A DNA stretch of 64,000 nt from Streptomyces sp. Je 1-79 (GCF_025195125.1 NZ_JAMGSL010000007.1:310001-374000); one strand, 5' to 3'. Counted from the first letter of the stretch, positions 25,829 through 35,029 are shown. Program-made: numbers and translations. Notes: a model not told the origin generated them from the letters alone.

Positions 25829-26818
25829 ATGGCCGCTCTCCGCCGATCGGCGCGCTCGGCCCGCGCTGCCCGCTTCACCCCTGTCTTCGACCCGGACTTC
25901 GGGGACCGCGCCCTCACGGAGGCGCGGCACGACATCGTTATCGGCCGCTGGCAGGGCGTACGGGATCTGCTGCGGGACACCGGCGAGGACTGGGCGCGCC
26001 GGACGCACCGCGTGCGGCTGCTCGCACACGCCGCCGCGGGCAGTTCGTCCGTCGAGGCGTGGCGTGCGGCCGAGCCGGACAGTCCGGACGCGGCGGTGCT
26101 GCGGGCGGCGACCGAGGTGGTGCGGGTCTTCGACACGGCGATCGCGGCCGGCCGGGGAACGGCCGTGGACCGGGGACGGGTCGACGCGACCGTCGACGCG
26201 TGTCTGGGAGCCGCGGAGGCCGCGCCCGCCGACCCGATGCCGTGGGTCTCCCTGCTCTCGGTGGCGCGGCTGTACGAGGGCGGGGTGCCGCGGCGCGAAC
26301 TGCGGCAGTGGTTCGACGAGCTGCGGCGCCGTGACCCGTACAACACCGAGGGCCACGCCCAGGTGATGCGCTACTGGTCCGCGCGGTGGCACGGCACGCA
26401 CGGGGCGATGTACGACTTCGCGCGGGACGCGGCGGGGGTGGCGCCGCCCGGTTCGCCGCTGCCGGTCCTGGTGCAGGTGGCGCGGGTGGAGGAGTACCGC
26501 TACATCGCCGACGGGGCGCTCGGCCGGGGGCCGGTGCGCGGCTTCGACCAGCACTGGAAGCACGAGTTGGCGGTGGACGAACTGCGCCGTACGCACGAGC
26601 GCTGGATCGGCGGCCGCGAGCCGGGCGGCCCGGTGGCGCCGGAGGAGGTGCCCGACCTCAACTATCTGGCGCACGCGGCCTGTTACGCGGGCCAGGTGGA
26701 GGTGGCGCGCGAGATCCTCGGGATGCTCGGCACCCGTGCGACATGGGTGCCGTGGGCGTACACGGGGGAGCCGGAGGAGCAGATCGTACGTTTCAGGGAG
26801 GGCCTGGGGGTGGTGTGA
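25829..26818 (+). CDS. Hypothetical alpha-helical protein (TPR-like)
   Basis: 329 residues, almost all predicted helix by eye: EARHDIVIGRWQGVRDLLRD, DPMPWVSLLSVARLYEGGV and LNYLAHAACYAGQVEVAREI resemble tetratricopeptide-like helix pairs. No catalytic motif, signal peptide or membrane segment. The ATG at 25829 has GGAGG 5-9 bases upstream. I do not recognise the family beyond Streptomyces hypothetical proteins. It follows the CCCGACT repeat tract. Confidence 0.75.
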   Translation: MAALRRSARSARAARFTPVFDPDFGDRALTEARHDIVIGRWQGVRDLLRDTGEDWARRTHRVRLLAHAAAGSSSVEAWRAAEPDSPDAAVLRAATEVVRVFDTAIAAGRGTAVDRGRVDATVDACLGAAEAAPADPMPWVSLLSVARLYEGGVPRRELRQWFDELRRRDPYNTEGHAQVMRYWSARWHGTHGAMYDFARDAAGVAPPGSPLPVLVQVARVEEYRYIADGALGRGPVRGFDQHWKHELAVDELRRTHERWIGGREPGGPVAPEEVPDLNYLAHAACYAGQVEVAREILGMLGTRATWVPWAYTGEPEEQIVRFREGLGVV

Positions 26819-26857
26819 GGGGCGGTGCCACGCCCCCCACACCACGTCTCACGCGGC

Positions 26858-28930
26858 TCAGACGCCGATGTCGCGGCCGTCCTTGCGCCAGACGGCGACG
26901 ACCGACGGGCGGACGATCCTGCCGGGTCCGTCGGGCCACTGCGACTTCGGGTTCTCGACGGAGGCGCCGTCGAGCTCGCCCGGGTGCTGGACCGCGACGA
27001 CGACACGACGGTCCTGGATGATCGGGCCGCAGGTCTCGGCGCCCCTGGGGACGGTCAGGAACTGCTTGATCTCACCGCGCCGCTCGCCCTGCGTGGCGAC
27101 ACCGAACAGGCCGTCGTGCGAACCGAGCTGGGCACCGTCCGTGGAGATCCACAGGTTGCCGTGCGGGTCGAAGGCGACGTTGTCCGGGCAGGAGATCGGG
27201 GAGACCTTCTCCTTGGGGAAGCCGGCGAAGTACGTGGCCGGGTCGTTCGGGTCGCCCGCGACGAGGAAGAGCCGCCAGGCGAAGCCGTCGGAGGCCGGGT
27301 CGTCCCAGTGCTCGGCGAGCTCCAGGATCTGGCCGTGCTTGTTGAGGTTGCGCGGGTTGGCCTCGTCCGCGCCGGCCTTGCCGGCCTTGCCGCGGTCGGT
27401 GTTGTTGGTGAGCGCGACGTAGACGCGGCCGGAGCGCGGGGACGGCTCGACGTCCTCGGGGCGGTCCATCTTGGTGGCGCCGACCTTGTCACCGGCGAGG
27501 CGGGTGAAGACGTACACCTCCTCGGCGGTCATGCCCTCGACGTGCGAGACATCGCCGGTGGCCAGCGGGATCCAGACGCCGGAGCCGTCGAACTCGCCGT
27601 CGTTCGGAAGCTTGCCGGTGCCGTCGATCTGGGCGGCCGGGCTGTCGCCGGTCAGCTTGGCGACGTAGAGCGTGCCCTCGTCGAGGAGCGTGAGGTTGTG
27701 CGCGTGGGCGGCGCGGGAGCCGCCCTTCATCATCCGCTTCGACGAGACGAACTTGTAGAAGTAGTCGAAGCGCTCGTCGTCGCCCATGTAGACGACCGGG
27801 CGGCCGTCGGCGGTGAGGCGGGGCTGCGCGGCCTCGTGCTTGAAGCGGCCGAGCGCGGTGCGCTTCTTCGGGACGGACTCGGGGTCGTACGGGTCGAGTT
27901 CGACGACCCAGCCCTGGCGGTGCACCTCGTTCGGCTCCTGCGCGAGGTCGAAGCGCTTGTCGAACCGCTCCCACTTGCGCTCGGAGGCGCCGGTGCCGAT
28001 GCCGTACCGCTTGTCGGTGGCGCTGGAGCCGTTGGCGAAGTACTGGTTGAAGTTCTCCTCGCCGTGCAGCGTCGTGCCCCACGGGGTGGTGCCGCCGGCG
28101 CAGTTGTTGAGCGTGCCGAGGACCTTGCGGCCGGTCGGGTCGACGGAGGTCCGCAGCAGCGGCGAGCCGGCGGCGGGACCGGTCAGCTCGAACTCGCTGG
28201 TGGTGTGGAGACGGCGGTTGAGCGGGTGCCTGGTGACGGGCGTGAGCTTGCCGGAACGATTCTCTTCCTGGACCACGACGACGGAGAAACCGTGGGCGGC
28301 CCAGGCGATCTCGACCTGCTCGCGGGTCGGGTTCTCGGCGCTGTAGCCCTTGAACATCAGGATCTCGTCGGTGTACTCGTGGTTCGCGACGAGGACCTGG
28401 CGGCCCCGCTCCCCGGGGAGGGGGAGGAGGCTCAGGAAGTCGTTGTTGTACCCGAACTGCCCGGCCTGGGCGGCGGCGGTCTGCTTGTCGGCGTCGAAGG
28501 CCGGGGCGCCGCGGAGGATCGGCTCGCCCCAGCGGATCACGACGTTCTGCCCGTAGCCGGCCGGGACGGTGACCTGGTCGGCGGTGTTGGGCGCGACGGG
28601 CGTGAAGCGCAGGCCACGGGCGCCGTCGGGCCGGTAGGCGCCCTTGGCGGCGGCCGAGGCGGCGTCGCCGGCGGGGCCGGCGGCGACGGCGGGGCTCCCG
28701 CCCGAGCCGACGACGGCGCTGCCGGCGGCGGTGGCGACGGTCACGACGGCGGCGGCGCGCATCATGGAACGGCGGGAGAGAGCGCCGGCTATGACATCAC
28801 CGACGTACTCGTTGTCGCTGGTGTTGGGCACCTCGTGGAAGCAGGCGTCTCCGCACCGGAACCGACAGGTGAGGGCGGAACGGCCGCCTCCGTGCGGGTT
28901 GGTGCTCAGCAGCGGCAGCAGTTTGCGCAC
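26858..28930 (-). CDS. PhoX-family phosphatase, Tat-exported
   Basis: 690 residues from a GTG at 28930 with GGAGGAGG upstream. After a family-typical 50-residue lead (with CRFRCGDACFHEVPN) comes a twin-arginine signal LSRRSMMRAAAVVTVATAAG. The mature part is a beta-propeller PhoX/DUF839 enzyme: VLVANHEYTDEI, GTLNNCAGGTTPWGT, CPDNVAFDPHGNLW and QFLTVPRGAETCGP. PhoX enzymes are Ca2+/Fe-dependent alkaline phosphatases secreted under phosphate starvation. A candidate PHO box lies 105 bases upstream. Confidence 0.92.
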   Translation of the reverse strand: MRKLLPLLSTNPHGGGRSALTCRFRCGDACFHEVPNTSDNEYVGDVIAGALSRRSMMRAAAVVTVATAAGSAVVGSGGSPAVAAGPAGDAASAAAKGAYRPDGARGLRFTPVAPNTADQVTVPAGYGQNVVIRWGEPILRGAPAFDADKQTAAAQAGQFGYNNDFLSLLPLPGERGRQVLVANHEYTDEILMFKGYSAENPTREQVEIAWAAHGFSVVVVQEENRSGKLTPVTRHPLNRRLHTTSEFELTGPAAGSPLLRTSVDPTGRKVLGTLNNCAGGTTPWGTTLHGEENFNQYFANGSSATDKRYGIGTGASERKWERFDKRFDLAQEPNEVHRQGWVVELDPYDPESVPKKRTALGRFKHEAAQPRLTADGRPVVYMGDDERFDYFYKFVSSKRMMKGGSRAAHAHNLTLLDEGTLYVAKLTGDSPAAQIDGTGKLPNDGEFDGSGVWIPLATGDVSHVEGMTAEEVYVFTRLAGDKVGATKMDRPEDVEPSPRSGRVYVALTNNTDRGKAGKAGADEANPRNLNKHGQILELAEHWDDPASDGFAWRLFLVAGDPNDPATYFAGFPKEKVSPISCPDNVAFDPHGNLWISTDGAQLGSHDGLFGVATQGERRGEIKQFLTVPRGAETCGPIIQDRRVVVAVQHPGELDGASVENPKSQWPDGPGRIVRPSVVAVWRKDGRDIGV

Positions 28931-29374
28931 TTGGTCCTCCTCCGGCGCGTGGTGCGCCGCCCCATGGTCCCGACATGGTGTCGGGATTCCGTCCGGCGGT
29001 GACGTTATGTGCACACCTCTGCACGGGGGAGGCGCTGAAGTGAACGCCGCATGAATGAGCGGAAACGGGGTCCGTTTCAGGGCCGGTTCGGGACACGCGG
29101 CGGTATCGCTTCCGGCCAGGGAAGGGGCCCACGACGCTACGATTCCGGAGCCTCGGGTGACGTCCGGGGGCCGCCCTTCCGGGTCCGCTTGGGGCGCGCG
29201 GCGGCCTCGAATCCGGGGCGGTACGGGGCCTGCGGCGGCTCCGAATCCGGCTCCGGTTGGGGCGCCGGGGGCGACACACCCGGGGCCGCTAACCTTACGT
29301 GTCCGCCCTGGCCAGGGATGATTCCTACCAGTACGGACATTCACCGCACCCAACTCATGCGAAAGGCCTCGCCC
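28931..29374. other. 444-bp divergent intergenic region (PhoX / VWA gene)
   Basis: No credible gene in either direction. It contains the PhoX leader with GGAGGAGG, the candidate PHO box at 29035-29056, a G/C-rich stretch with loose repeats of TCCGGGG and GAATCCGG type (29140-29270), and TAACCT near 29290 that could be a -10 for the VWA gene. Confidence 0.7.
29035..29056 (-). promoter_or_regulatory. Candidate PHO box for phoX (two 11-nt direct units)
   Basis: On the minus strand ATTCATGCGGC is followed directly by GTTCACTTCAG. The TTCA cores are exactly 11 bases apart, as in Streptomyces PhoP-binding direct repeats (G-T/G-TCA-type). The second unit is the better match in its first six bases and the first in its last four. 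The match is imperfect. Confidence 0.45.
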
Positions 29375-31039
29375 ATGGGCATTCGGAGCTTGCTGCGCAA
29401 GGTGTTCGGACGCGATCGTGCGGAACAGCCCGCCGATTCCCCGGCAACCTCCGTCCCGGCCCAGGCGGCCCCGTCCCGCCAGGAGGACGCCGCCACGACG
29501 CAGCCCCCCGCGCAGGACGAGACCCAGCGGGCGGCGGACGACCTGGTGGCGGCGGCCTTCGACAACCCGAAGGTCCCGGCGGCGAGGACGCCCCGGGGCA
29601 CGGAGGAGACGTCGGGGGATGCGACGGCGACCACGACCGCGACCGGTGACACGACGGAGGACGCGGCGTCGGTGACGGCCGCGGAGGAGCCTGCGGCGGC
29701 CGCGGAGGCCGTGGCGGAGGAGCCGACGGCCGCGGCCGTGGCGGAGGAGCCGACGGCCGCGGAGGAGGCGGAGGCGGAGAAGCCGGCTGCCGATGTCGCC
29801 GTGCCGGAGGCGGCCGAGGCCGAGGCGGCTCCGGCTGTCGACGAGCCCGTGGCGGAGGAGCCCGTCGAGGCGCCCGCGGCGGACGTGGTCGACCTGCCCA
29901 AGCAGGCCACGAAGGAGCCCGTGGACGAGAGCCCGGCAGCGGCCGAGGCAGAGGCGGCCCCCGCCGTCACGGAGACCGCTGCGGAGGCGGAGGCTTCGCC
30001 GGCCGCCGAGGAGCCCGTCGCGGAGGAGCCGGAGGCCGAGGCCGCCGAGGAGTCGACCCCTGCGGTCGCGGAAGTCGCCGAAGCGCCCGCCGCGGACGAG
30101 CAGGAGTCGGCCGCACCGGCCGAGGCCGCGCAGGACGAGCCGGTCGCGGACGAGGCGCCCGTCGCGGACGAGCCCGAAGCGACCCCGGCGGACGAGCCCG
30201 AGGCCGCTGCTCCGGTCGCCGAAGAATCGGTCGTGGCCGACGAGCCGGTGGTCGTCGACGAACCGCAAGCCGTCGCGGCCGAGGCCGCCGAGGCCACCCC
30301 CGCCGACGAACCGGCCGACGAACCGGTCACGGTCGACGAGCCGCAGGCCGTCGTCGTGGCCGAGGCCACCGAGCCCACCCCCGCCGAAGCCCCCGCGCTC
30401 ACCGCGCTCAAGGCCGACGCGCCGCAGCTCGTCGAGGCGTACGAGGCCGCCGCGGGCGTGCTCCGGGAGCGGGGGATCGCGGGCGCGCGGGCCGCCGTCT
30501 ACCTCGTGGTGGACCGCTCGGGCTCGATGCGCGGCTACTTCAAGGACGGCTCCGTCCAGCGTCTCGCCGAGCAGACCGTCGCCCTCGCCGCCCACCTCAC
30601 CGAGGACGCCACCGTCACCGCCGTCTTCTTCTCCACCGACATCGACGGCACCGCCGAACTCCGTCCCGCCGGCATCGACGGCCGCATCGACGAGATCAAC
30701 GCGGGCCTCGGCCGCCTCGGCCGCACGAACTACCACCGTGCCGTCGAAGAGGTCCTCGCGCACCACGAGAAGACCGACCCCACCCGCCCCGCCCTCGTCG
30801 TCTTCCAGACCGACGGCGCCCCCGAGTCCAGGACGGCCGCCACCCAGGCGCTCGCCGAGGCCGCCGAGCGCCCGATCCACTGGCAGTTCGTCGCGTGGGG
30901 CGAGGAGGACGGCAAGGCCTTCGACTACCTCCGTAAGCTCACCGCCCCCCGTACCGGCCACCACCTCGCCGGTCCGACCCCGTCCGAGACCGCCCACGCC
31001 GACTTCTACCGCGGGCTGCTCTCCACCTGGGAAGGCTGA
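29375..31039 (+). CDS. TerF-like VWA-domain protein with long acidic Ala/Glu/Pro linker
   Basis: 554 residues from the ATG at 29375 (AAAGG 8 bases upstream). It opens MGIRSLLRKVFGRDRAEQ, then about 320 residues of low-complexity Ala-Glu-Val-Pro repeats (EEPVAEEP, ADEPEA, VVDEPQAV). The C-terminal 210 residues form a VWA domain of the tellurium-resistance TerF kind, with the metal-binding MIDAS motif VVDRSGSMRGYF and VFQTDGAPESR. Such proteins cluster with TerD systems, but none is here. The first residues may sit on a membrane surface. Its last 34 bases overlap the convergent histidine-kinase gene. Confidence 0.87.
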   Translation: MGIRSLLRKVFGRDRAEQPADSPATSVPAQAAPSRQEDAATTQPPAQDETQRAADDLVAAAFDNPKVPAARTPRGTEETSGDATATTTATGDTTEDAASVTAAEEPAAAAEAVAEEPTAAAVAEEPTAAEEAEAEKPAADVAVPEAAEAEAAPAVDEPVAEEPVEAPAADVVDLPKQATKEPVDESPAAAEAEAAPAVTETAAEAEASPAAEEPVAEEPEAEAAEESTPAVAEVAEAPAADEQESAAPAEAAQDEPVADEAPVADEPEATPADEPEAAAPVAEESVVADEPVVVDEPQAVAAEAAEATPADEPADEPVTVDEPQAVVVAEATEPTPAEAPALTALKADAPQLVEAYEAAAGVLRERGIAGARAAVYLVVDRSGSMRGYFKDGSVQRLAEQTVALAAHLTEDATVTAVFFSTDIDGTAELRPAGIDGRIDEINAGLGRLGRTNYHRAVEEVLAHHEKTDPTRPALVVFQTDGAPESRTAATQALAEAAERPIHWQFVAWGEEDGKAFDYLRKLTAPRTGHHLAGPTPSETAHADFYRGLLSTWEG

Positions 31040-32187
31040 CCAGGGCACACAGCGCGCCTGGTGGTGACCGGCAACGCCACGGTCACCACCAGGCCCCCGC
31101 CCTCCTTCTCCGTACGGGCCACGGCCTCCACGGTCCCCCCGTGCGCCACCGCGATCGACCGCACGATCGACAGACCGAGCCCCGCCCCCGGCCCCATCCG
31201 GTCGCGCCCCTCACCACGGCGGAACGGCTCGAAGAGCCCCGGCACCTCGTCGGCGGGCACCACGGGCCCCGTGTTGACGACGGTCACGACGCCCCCGTCC
31301 ACGCGCACCTCGGCCGAGCCTCCGGGCACGTTGTACGCGACGGCGTTCGCGACGAGATTCCGTACAAGCTGCCCGAGCAGCACCCGGCTCCCCCGTACGA
31401 CACCACGCGCGTCGGTCCGACCGGCACCTCCCCCACCCCCACGGCCCCCCGCTTCCCCGCCGAACGCCACCCCGTACGTCTCGCACTCCTCGGCGACCAC
31501 GGCCCGCAGCGGCACGTCCTCCCGCTCCTCCAGGCCCCGCTCGCTCCGGGCCAGCACCAGCAGCCCCTCGATGAGCCGCTCGCTGCGCCGGTTGCTGTCC
31601 AGCAGGACCTGCTTGACCTCGTTCGCGTCGTCGAGCCCGACCTGGATCGCGGCGCGCTGCGTGGCGAGCGGGGTCCGCAGCTCGTGGGAGGCGTTCGCGA
31701 TGAACCGCCGCTGGCTGTCGAACGCCGCCTCCAGCCGCCCGAGCAGCGCGTCGATCGTGTCGCCGAGCTCCTTCAGCTCGTCGTCGGGCCCGCTCGCACC
31801 GATCTTCTCGTGCAGGTTCCGCTCCGAGAGCCGCCGCGCCCGCTCCGTCATCTCGTGAACCGGCCGCAGCACGCGCCCCGCCGTCCACCAGCCCACCACG
31901 ACCGCGCCGAAGGCCATGACGACGAGGGCGAGGCAGGACCACATGAGCATCTGCTCGCCGGCGGCCCGGCTGACGTCGTCGCTCAGCCGGTACGCGGTGA
32001 CGGTCTCGAACGGCGCCACGACCCGTACCCGCGCGGCGATGGCGTCCGCCTCCCCCTCCGTACCGGCGCGGGACAGCAGGTTCACGATCGTCAGCAGGCA
32101 CCCGCCGAGGACGACGAAGACGCCTCCGTACACGAGCGCGATCCGCGTCCGGATCGTCGACCCGGCCCCGAGGAGACCGGCGCTCAC
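31006..32187 (-). CDS. Two-component sensor histidine kinase
   Basis: 393 residues from a GTG at 32187 overlapping the regulator's stop (GTGA). Two membrane segments (IALVYGGVFVVLGGCLLTIV and MWSCLALVVMAFGAVVVGWW) flank a short, about 40-residue extracellular part, followed by HAMP, the H-box FIANASHELRTPLATQ, and an ATPase domain with QLVRNLVANAVAYN (N-box) and GAGLGLSIVRSIAVAHGG. A tail of some 20 residues follows. The stimulus is unknown; the extracellular loop is too small for a folded ligand domain. It overlaps the VWA gene tail-to-tail. Confidence 0.93.
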   Translation of the reverse strand: MSAGLLGAGSTIRTRIALVYGGVFVVLGGCLLTIVNLLSRAGTEGEADAIAARVRVVAPFETVTAYRLSDDVSRAAGEQMLMWSCLALVVMAFGAVVVGWWTAGRVLRPVHEMTERARRLSERNLHEKIGASGPDDELKELGDTIDALLGRLEAAFDSQRRFIANASHELRTPLATQRAAIQVGLDDANEVKQVLLDSNRRSERLIEGLLVLARSERGLEEREDVPLRAVVAEECETYGVAFGGEAGGRGGGGGAGRTDARGVVRGSRVLLGQLVRNLVANAVAYNVPGGSAEVRVDGGVVTVVNTGPVVPADEVPGLFEPFRRGEGRDRMGPGAGLGLSIVRSIAVAHGGTVEAVARTEKEGGGLVVTVALPVTTRRAVCPGQPSQVESSPR

Positions 32188-32837
32188 AGCGCGTACCCCA
32201 CGCCCTGCACGGTCCGGATCAGCGCGGGCTCGCCGAGCTTCCCGCGCAGCTTGCTCATGCAGACCCGTACCGCACCCGTGAAGGGGTCGGTGTGCACGTC
32301 CCAGGCCCGCTCCAGGAGCTCCTCGGCGGAGACGGTGGCGCCGTCCGCCTCCAGCAGGATCTGGAGCACGGAGAACTCCTTCGGCGACAGGTCGAGCGCC
32401 CGTCCGTCGCGCGCCGCGGTGCGCCGCACGGTGTCCATCACCACCCCGGCCCGTTCGAGGGCCGGCGGTACGGGCCGGGAGCTGCGCCGCCGCAGGGCGC
32501 GCACCCGGGACACCAGCTCGGGGAACTCGAAGGGCTTGCCCAGATAGTCGTCGGCGCCGAGGTCGAGCCCCTCGACACGGTCCTCGGTGGAGGCCGAGGC
32601 GGTCAGCATCAGGATCCGGGTCCTGGCGGTCCTGGCGACGAGGGCACGGGCGACGTCGTCGCCGTGGACGCGGGGCAGGTCGCGGTCGAGGACGACGACG
32701 TCGTAGTCGTGCAGGCCCAGGTAGGCGAGCGCCGCGTCGCCGCTGTAGACGGTGTCGACGGCGAACCCGGCCCGTCGCAGCCCGGTGGCGACGAGCTCCG
32801 CGAGGACCTCCTCGTCCTCGGCGACCAGTACGCGCAT
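32184..32837 (-). CDS. OmpR-family response regulator
   Basis: 217 residues. The receiver domain has the acidic pocket AEDEEV, the phosphate acceptor in VVVLDRDLPRVHGDD (about residue 51) and the conserved Lys in GADDYLGKPFEFPEL. An OmpR/PhoB winged helix follows (LSPKEFSVLQILLEADGATV, VRVCMSKLRGKLGEP). The ATG at 32837 was chosen for its GAGGAAG ribosome site. Four 13-bp direct repeats 28-79 bases upstream are a natural autoregulatory site. It is first in the operon with the kinase. Confidence 0.94.
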   Translation of the reverse strand: MRVLVAEDEEVLAELVATGLRRAGFAVDTVYSGDAALAYLGLHDYDVVVLDRDLPRVHGDDVARALVARTARTRILMLTASASTEDRVEGLDLGADDYLGKPFEFPELVSRVRALRRRSSRPVPPALERAGVVMDTVRRTAARDGRALDLSPKEFSVLQILLEADGATVSAEELLERAWDVHTDPFTGAVRVCMSKLRGKLGEPALIRTVQGVGYAL

Positions 32838-32864
32838 GTCCACTTCCTCGCTGCTCGGCACGCG

Positions 32865-32916
32865 GCTCGTTCCACGCCCTCGTTCTAAGCCCTCGTTCTA
32901 AGGCCTCGTTCTACGC
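32865..32916. repeat. Four 13-bp direct repeats upstream of the response regulator
   Basis: Consecutive units at 32865, 32878, 32891 and 32904: GCTCGTTCCACGC, CCTCGTTCTAAGC, CCTCGTTCTAAGG, CCTCGTTCTACGC. Right next to them is an inverted repeat GACGTT / AACGTC (32922-32938). They lie in the regulator-metG intergenic region, close enough to the regulator start to overlap its promoter. Confidence 0.88.
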
Positions 32917-33002
32917 CCCCCGACGTTTCGGGAACGTCTCCGTGCGTCCACCGCCCGATATCGGTGTGAGTGGATCTTGAACTGCCCGTTAGGATTTCGA
33001 CC

Positions 33003-34610
33003 ATGGCGGCCACTGGATCCGAGAAGCAGGGGGCGAAGGCGTTCTACGTCTCGACCCCCATTTACTACGTCAACGACGCTCCTCACCTGGGCCACGCCTA
33101 CACGACCGTCGCAGGCGACGTGCTCACGCGCTGGCACCGTCAGCGCGGCGAGAAGGTGTGGTACCTCACCGGCACGGACGAGCACGGTCAGAAGATCATG
33201 CGCACGGCCGAGGCGAACGACGTCACGCCCCAGGCCTGGTGCGACAAGCTCGTCGAGGAGGCCTGGAAGCCCCTCTGGGAGCACCTGAACATCGCGAACG
33301 ACGACTTCATCCGTACGACGGAGAAGCGGCACACGGACCGTGTGCAGGAGTTCGTGCAGGACCTGTACGACAAGGGCGAGATCTACAAGGGCGGGTACGA
33401 AGGCCCGTACTGCGTGGGCTGTGAGGAGTACAAGCTCCCGGGCGATCTCATCGAGGCTGAGGACGGCACGAAGCTGTGCGCCGTCCACAAGAAGCCGGTG
33501 GAGATCCTCAAGGAGGAGAACTACTTCTTCAAGCTGAGCGAGTACGGCCCGAAGCTCATCGAGTTCTACGAGGCGAACCCGGGCTTCGTCCAGCCGGAGT
33601 CGGCGCGCAACGAGGTGCTGAACTTCGTCAAGCAGGGCCTTGAGGACCTCTCGATCTCGCGCTCGACGTTCGACTGGGGCGTGCCGGTCCCGTGGGACGA
33701 CAAGCACGTGATCTACGTGTGGATCGACGCGCTGCTGAACTACGCGACGGCGGTCGGCTACAACGAGAACCCGGAGAAGTTCAACGAGACCTTCCCGGCC
33801 AACGTCCACCTCATCGGCAAGGACATCCTGCGCTTCCACGCCATCATCTGGCCGGCGATGCTGATGGCCCAGGGCTTGCCGGTGCCGGGCCGCGTGGCCG
33901 CGAACGGCTGGCTGATGGTCGGCGGCGAGAAGATGTCGAAGTCGAACCTGACGGGCATCAAGCCGCAGGACCTGACCTCGCACTTCGGCGTGGACGCGTA
34001 CCGCTGGTACTTCCTGCGCGCGATCGCGTTCGGCCAGGACGGCTCGTTCTCCTGGGAGGACTTCACCGCCCGCTACACGAGCGAGCTGGCGAACGACTAC
34101 GGCAACCTCGCCTCGCGCGTGGCGGCCATGGTCGGCAAGTACTTCGACGGCGCCCTGCCGGCCGCGACGGCCGACGGCGACGCGGAGAAGGCGATCCACG
34201 AGGGCCTGGCGAAGGCGGTCGCGGCGGCCGACCGGAAGATCGGCGAGGAGCTGGACTTCCAGGGCGGCATCCTGGCGATCTTCGACTTCGTGAAGCAGGT
34301 CAACGGCTACATCACGGAGCAGGAGCCGTGGAAGGTCGCCAAGGACGACTCGGAGACGGGCCGCGCCCGTCTGGCGACGATCCTCTACACGGCGGCGGAG
34401 TCCCTGCGCGGTGTGGCGGTCCTGCTGAACGCGATCATGCCCGAGACCTCCCAGAAGCTCTGGGACTCCCTGGGCGCGGAGGCCTCCCTTGGCGCCCTGG
34501 CCTCCCAGCCGGTCCAGTCGGCCGGCGAATGGGGCAAGCTCCCGACGGGCACGACGGTGACGAAGGGCGCGGTGCTCTTCCCGCGCCTGGAGGAGCCGAA
34601 GAAGGACTGA
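33003..34610 (+). CDS. metG: Methionyl-tRNA synthetase
   Basis: 535 residues, class I aminoacyl-tRNA synthetase charging tRNA-Met. ATP-site motif HLGH (YVNDAPHLGHAYTTVAGD) and KMSKS (GGEKMSKSNLTGIKP, about residue 313) are intact. The connective peptide carries a single CVGCEE pair with no full four-cysteine zinc knuckle, as in the short bacterial type. There is no C-terminal tRNA-binding extension. The chosen start MAATGSEKQ at 33003 fits the family. Core gene that marks the left side of the defence island. Confidence 0.96.
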   Translation: MAATGSEKQGAKAFYVSTPIYYVNDAPHLGHAYTTVAGDVLTRWHRQRGEKVWYLTGTDEHGQKIMRTAEANDVTPQAWCDKLVEEAWKPLWEHLNIANDDFIRTTEKRHTDRVQEFVQDLYDKGEIYKGGYEGPYCVGCEEYKLPGDLIEAEDGTKLCAVHKKPVEILKEENYFFKLSEYGPKLIEFYEANPGFVQPESARNEVLNFVKQGLEDLSISRSTFDWGVPVPWDDKHVIYVWIDALLNYATAVGYNENPEKFNETFPANVHLIGKDILRFHAIIWPAMLMAQGLPVPGRVAANGWLMVGGEKMSKSNLTGIKPQDLTSHFGVDAYRWYFLRAIAFGQDGSFSWEDFTARYTSELANDYGNLASRVAAMVGKYFDGALPAATADGDAEKAIHEGLAKAVAAADRKIGEELDFQGGILAIFDFVKQVNGYITEQEPWKVAKDDSETGRARLATILYTAAESLRGVAVLLNAIMPETSQKLWDSLGAEASLGALASQPVQSAGEWGKLPTGTTVTKGAVLFPRLEEPKKD

Positions 34611-34625
34611 CGTCCACCTGCTGTA

Positions 34626-34667
34626 CGGCGAAGGCCGCCACCCCGCTCGGGGTGGCGGCCTTCGCCG
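34626..34667. terminator. Long perfect hairpin between metG and the DoxX gene
   Basis: Arms CGGCGAAGGCCGCCACCCC and its exact complement, 19 bp, around a 4-base loop. It starts 16 bases after the metG stop and 12 bases before the convergent DoxX gene's stop, so it can terminate both transcripts. Confidence 0.88.
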
Positions 34668-34678
34668 TGTCGTACGTG

Positions 34679-35029
34679 TCAGACGATCACAAGGACGGCG
34701 ACGGCGGGCGCCATGTAGACCAGCGGGAAGGGCACGTGGCCGTACGAGCGGGCGCGGAGCACGGTGATCACGGCCCCGGCGAAGTACAGGACGAGACCGA
34801 TCGCGGCGAGGGTCCCGACGACGGGCACGAAGAACCCGACGAGGAGCCCGACGGCCCCGGCGACCTTGGCGGCCCCGAGCCGGTTCCACCACGCCCGCGG
34901 CACCCCGTACGCGGCGAGCGGCTCGACGACGAACTTCGCCCGGAGGAAGACCGAGGCGCCGGAGAACCCGGCCATGAACGCGGCGACGGCGGTGACGACG
35001 ATGGCGGTGGTGGTCATCTCGGCGAACAT
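34679..35029 (-). CDS. DoxX-family membrane protein
   Basis: 116 residues, four membrane helices: IVVTAVAAFMAGFSGASVF, VAGAVGLLVGFFVPVVGTLA, AIGLVLYFAGAVITVL and PLVYMAPAVAVLVIV. The conserved RLGAAKVAGAVGLL pattern is DoxX-like. I chose the ATG at 35029 with AAGGAG 8 bases upstream over the ATG at 35017. Function is unknown; some DoxX proteins link to thiol redox. Last core gene before the DISARM promoter. Confidence 0.82.
   Translation of the reverse strand: MFAEMTTTAIVVTAVAAFMAGFSGASVFLRAKFVVEPLAAYGVPRAWWNRLGAAKVAGAVGLLVGFFVPVVGTLAAIGLVLYFAGAVITVLRARSYGHVPFPLVYMAPAVAVLVIV

Noticed and set aside
26858..31048. A single minus-strand frame of about 1,396 codons
   Set aside because: Only the part up to 28930 is PhoX. 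The rest is a G/C-rich open frame antisense to the VWA gene and the intergenic region, with no family resemblance and no start near.
32940..33002. T-box or SAM riboswitch before metG
   Set aside because: The leader is about 60 bases, too short, and lacks the T-box core or SAM-aptamer elements.
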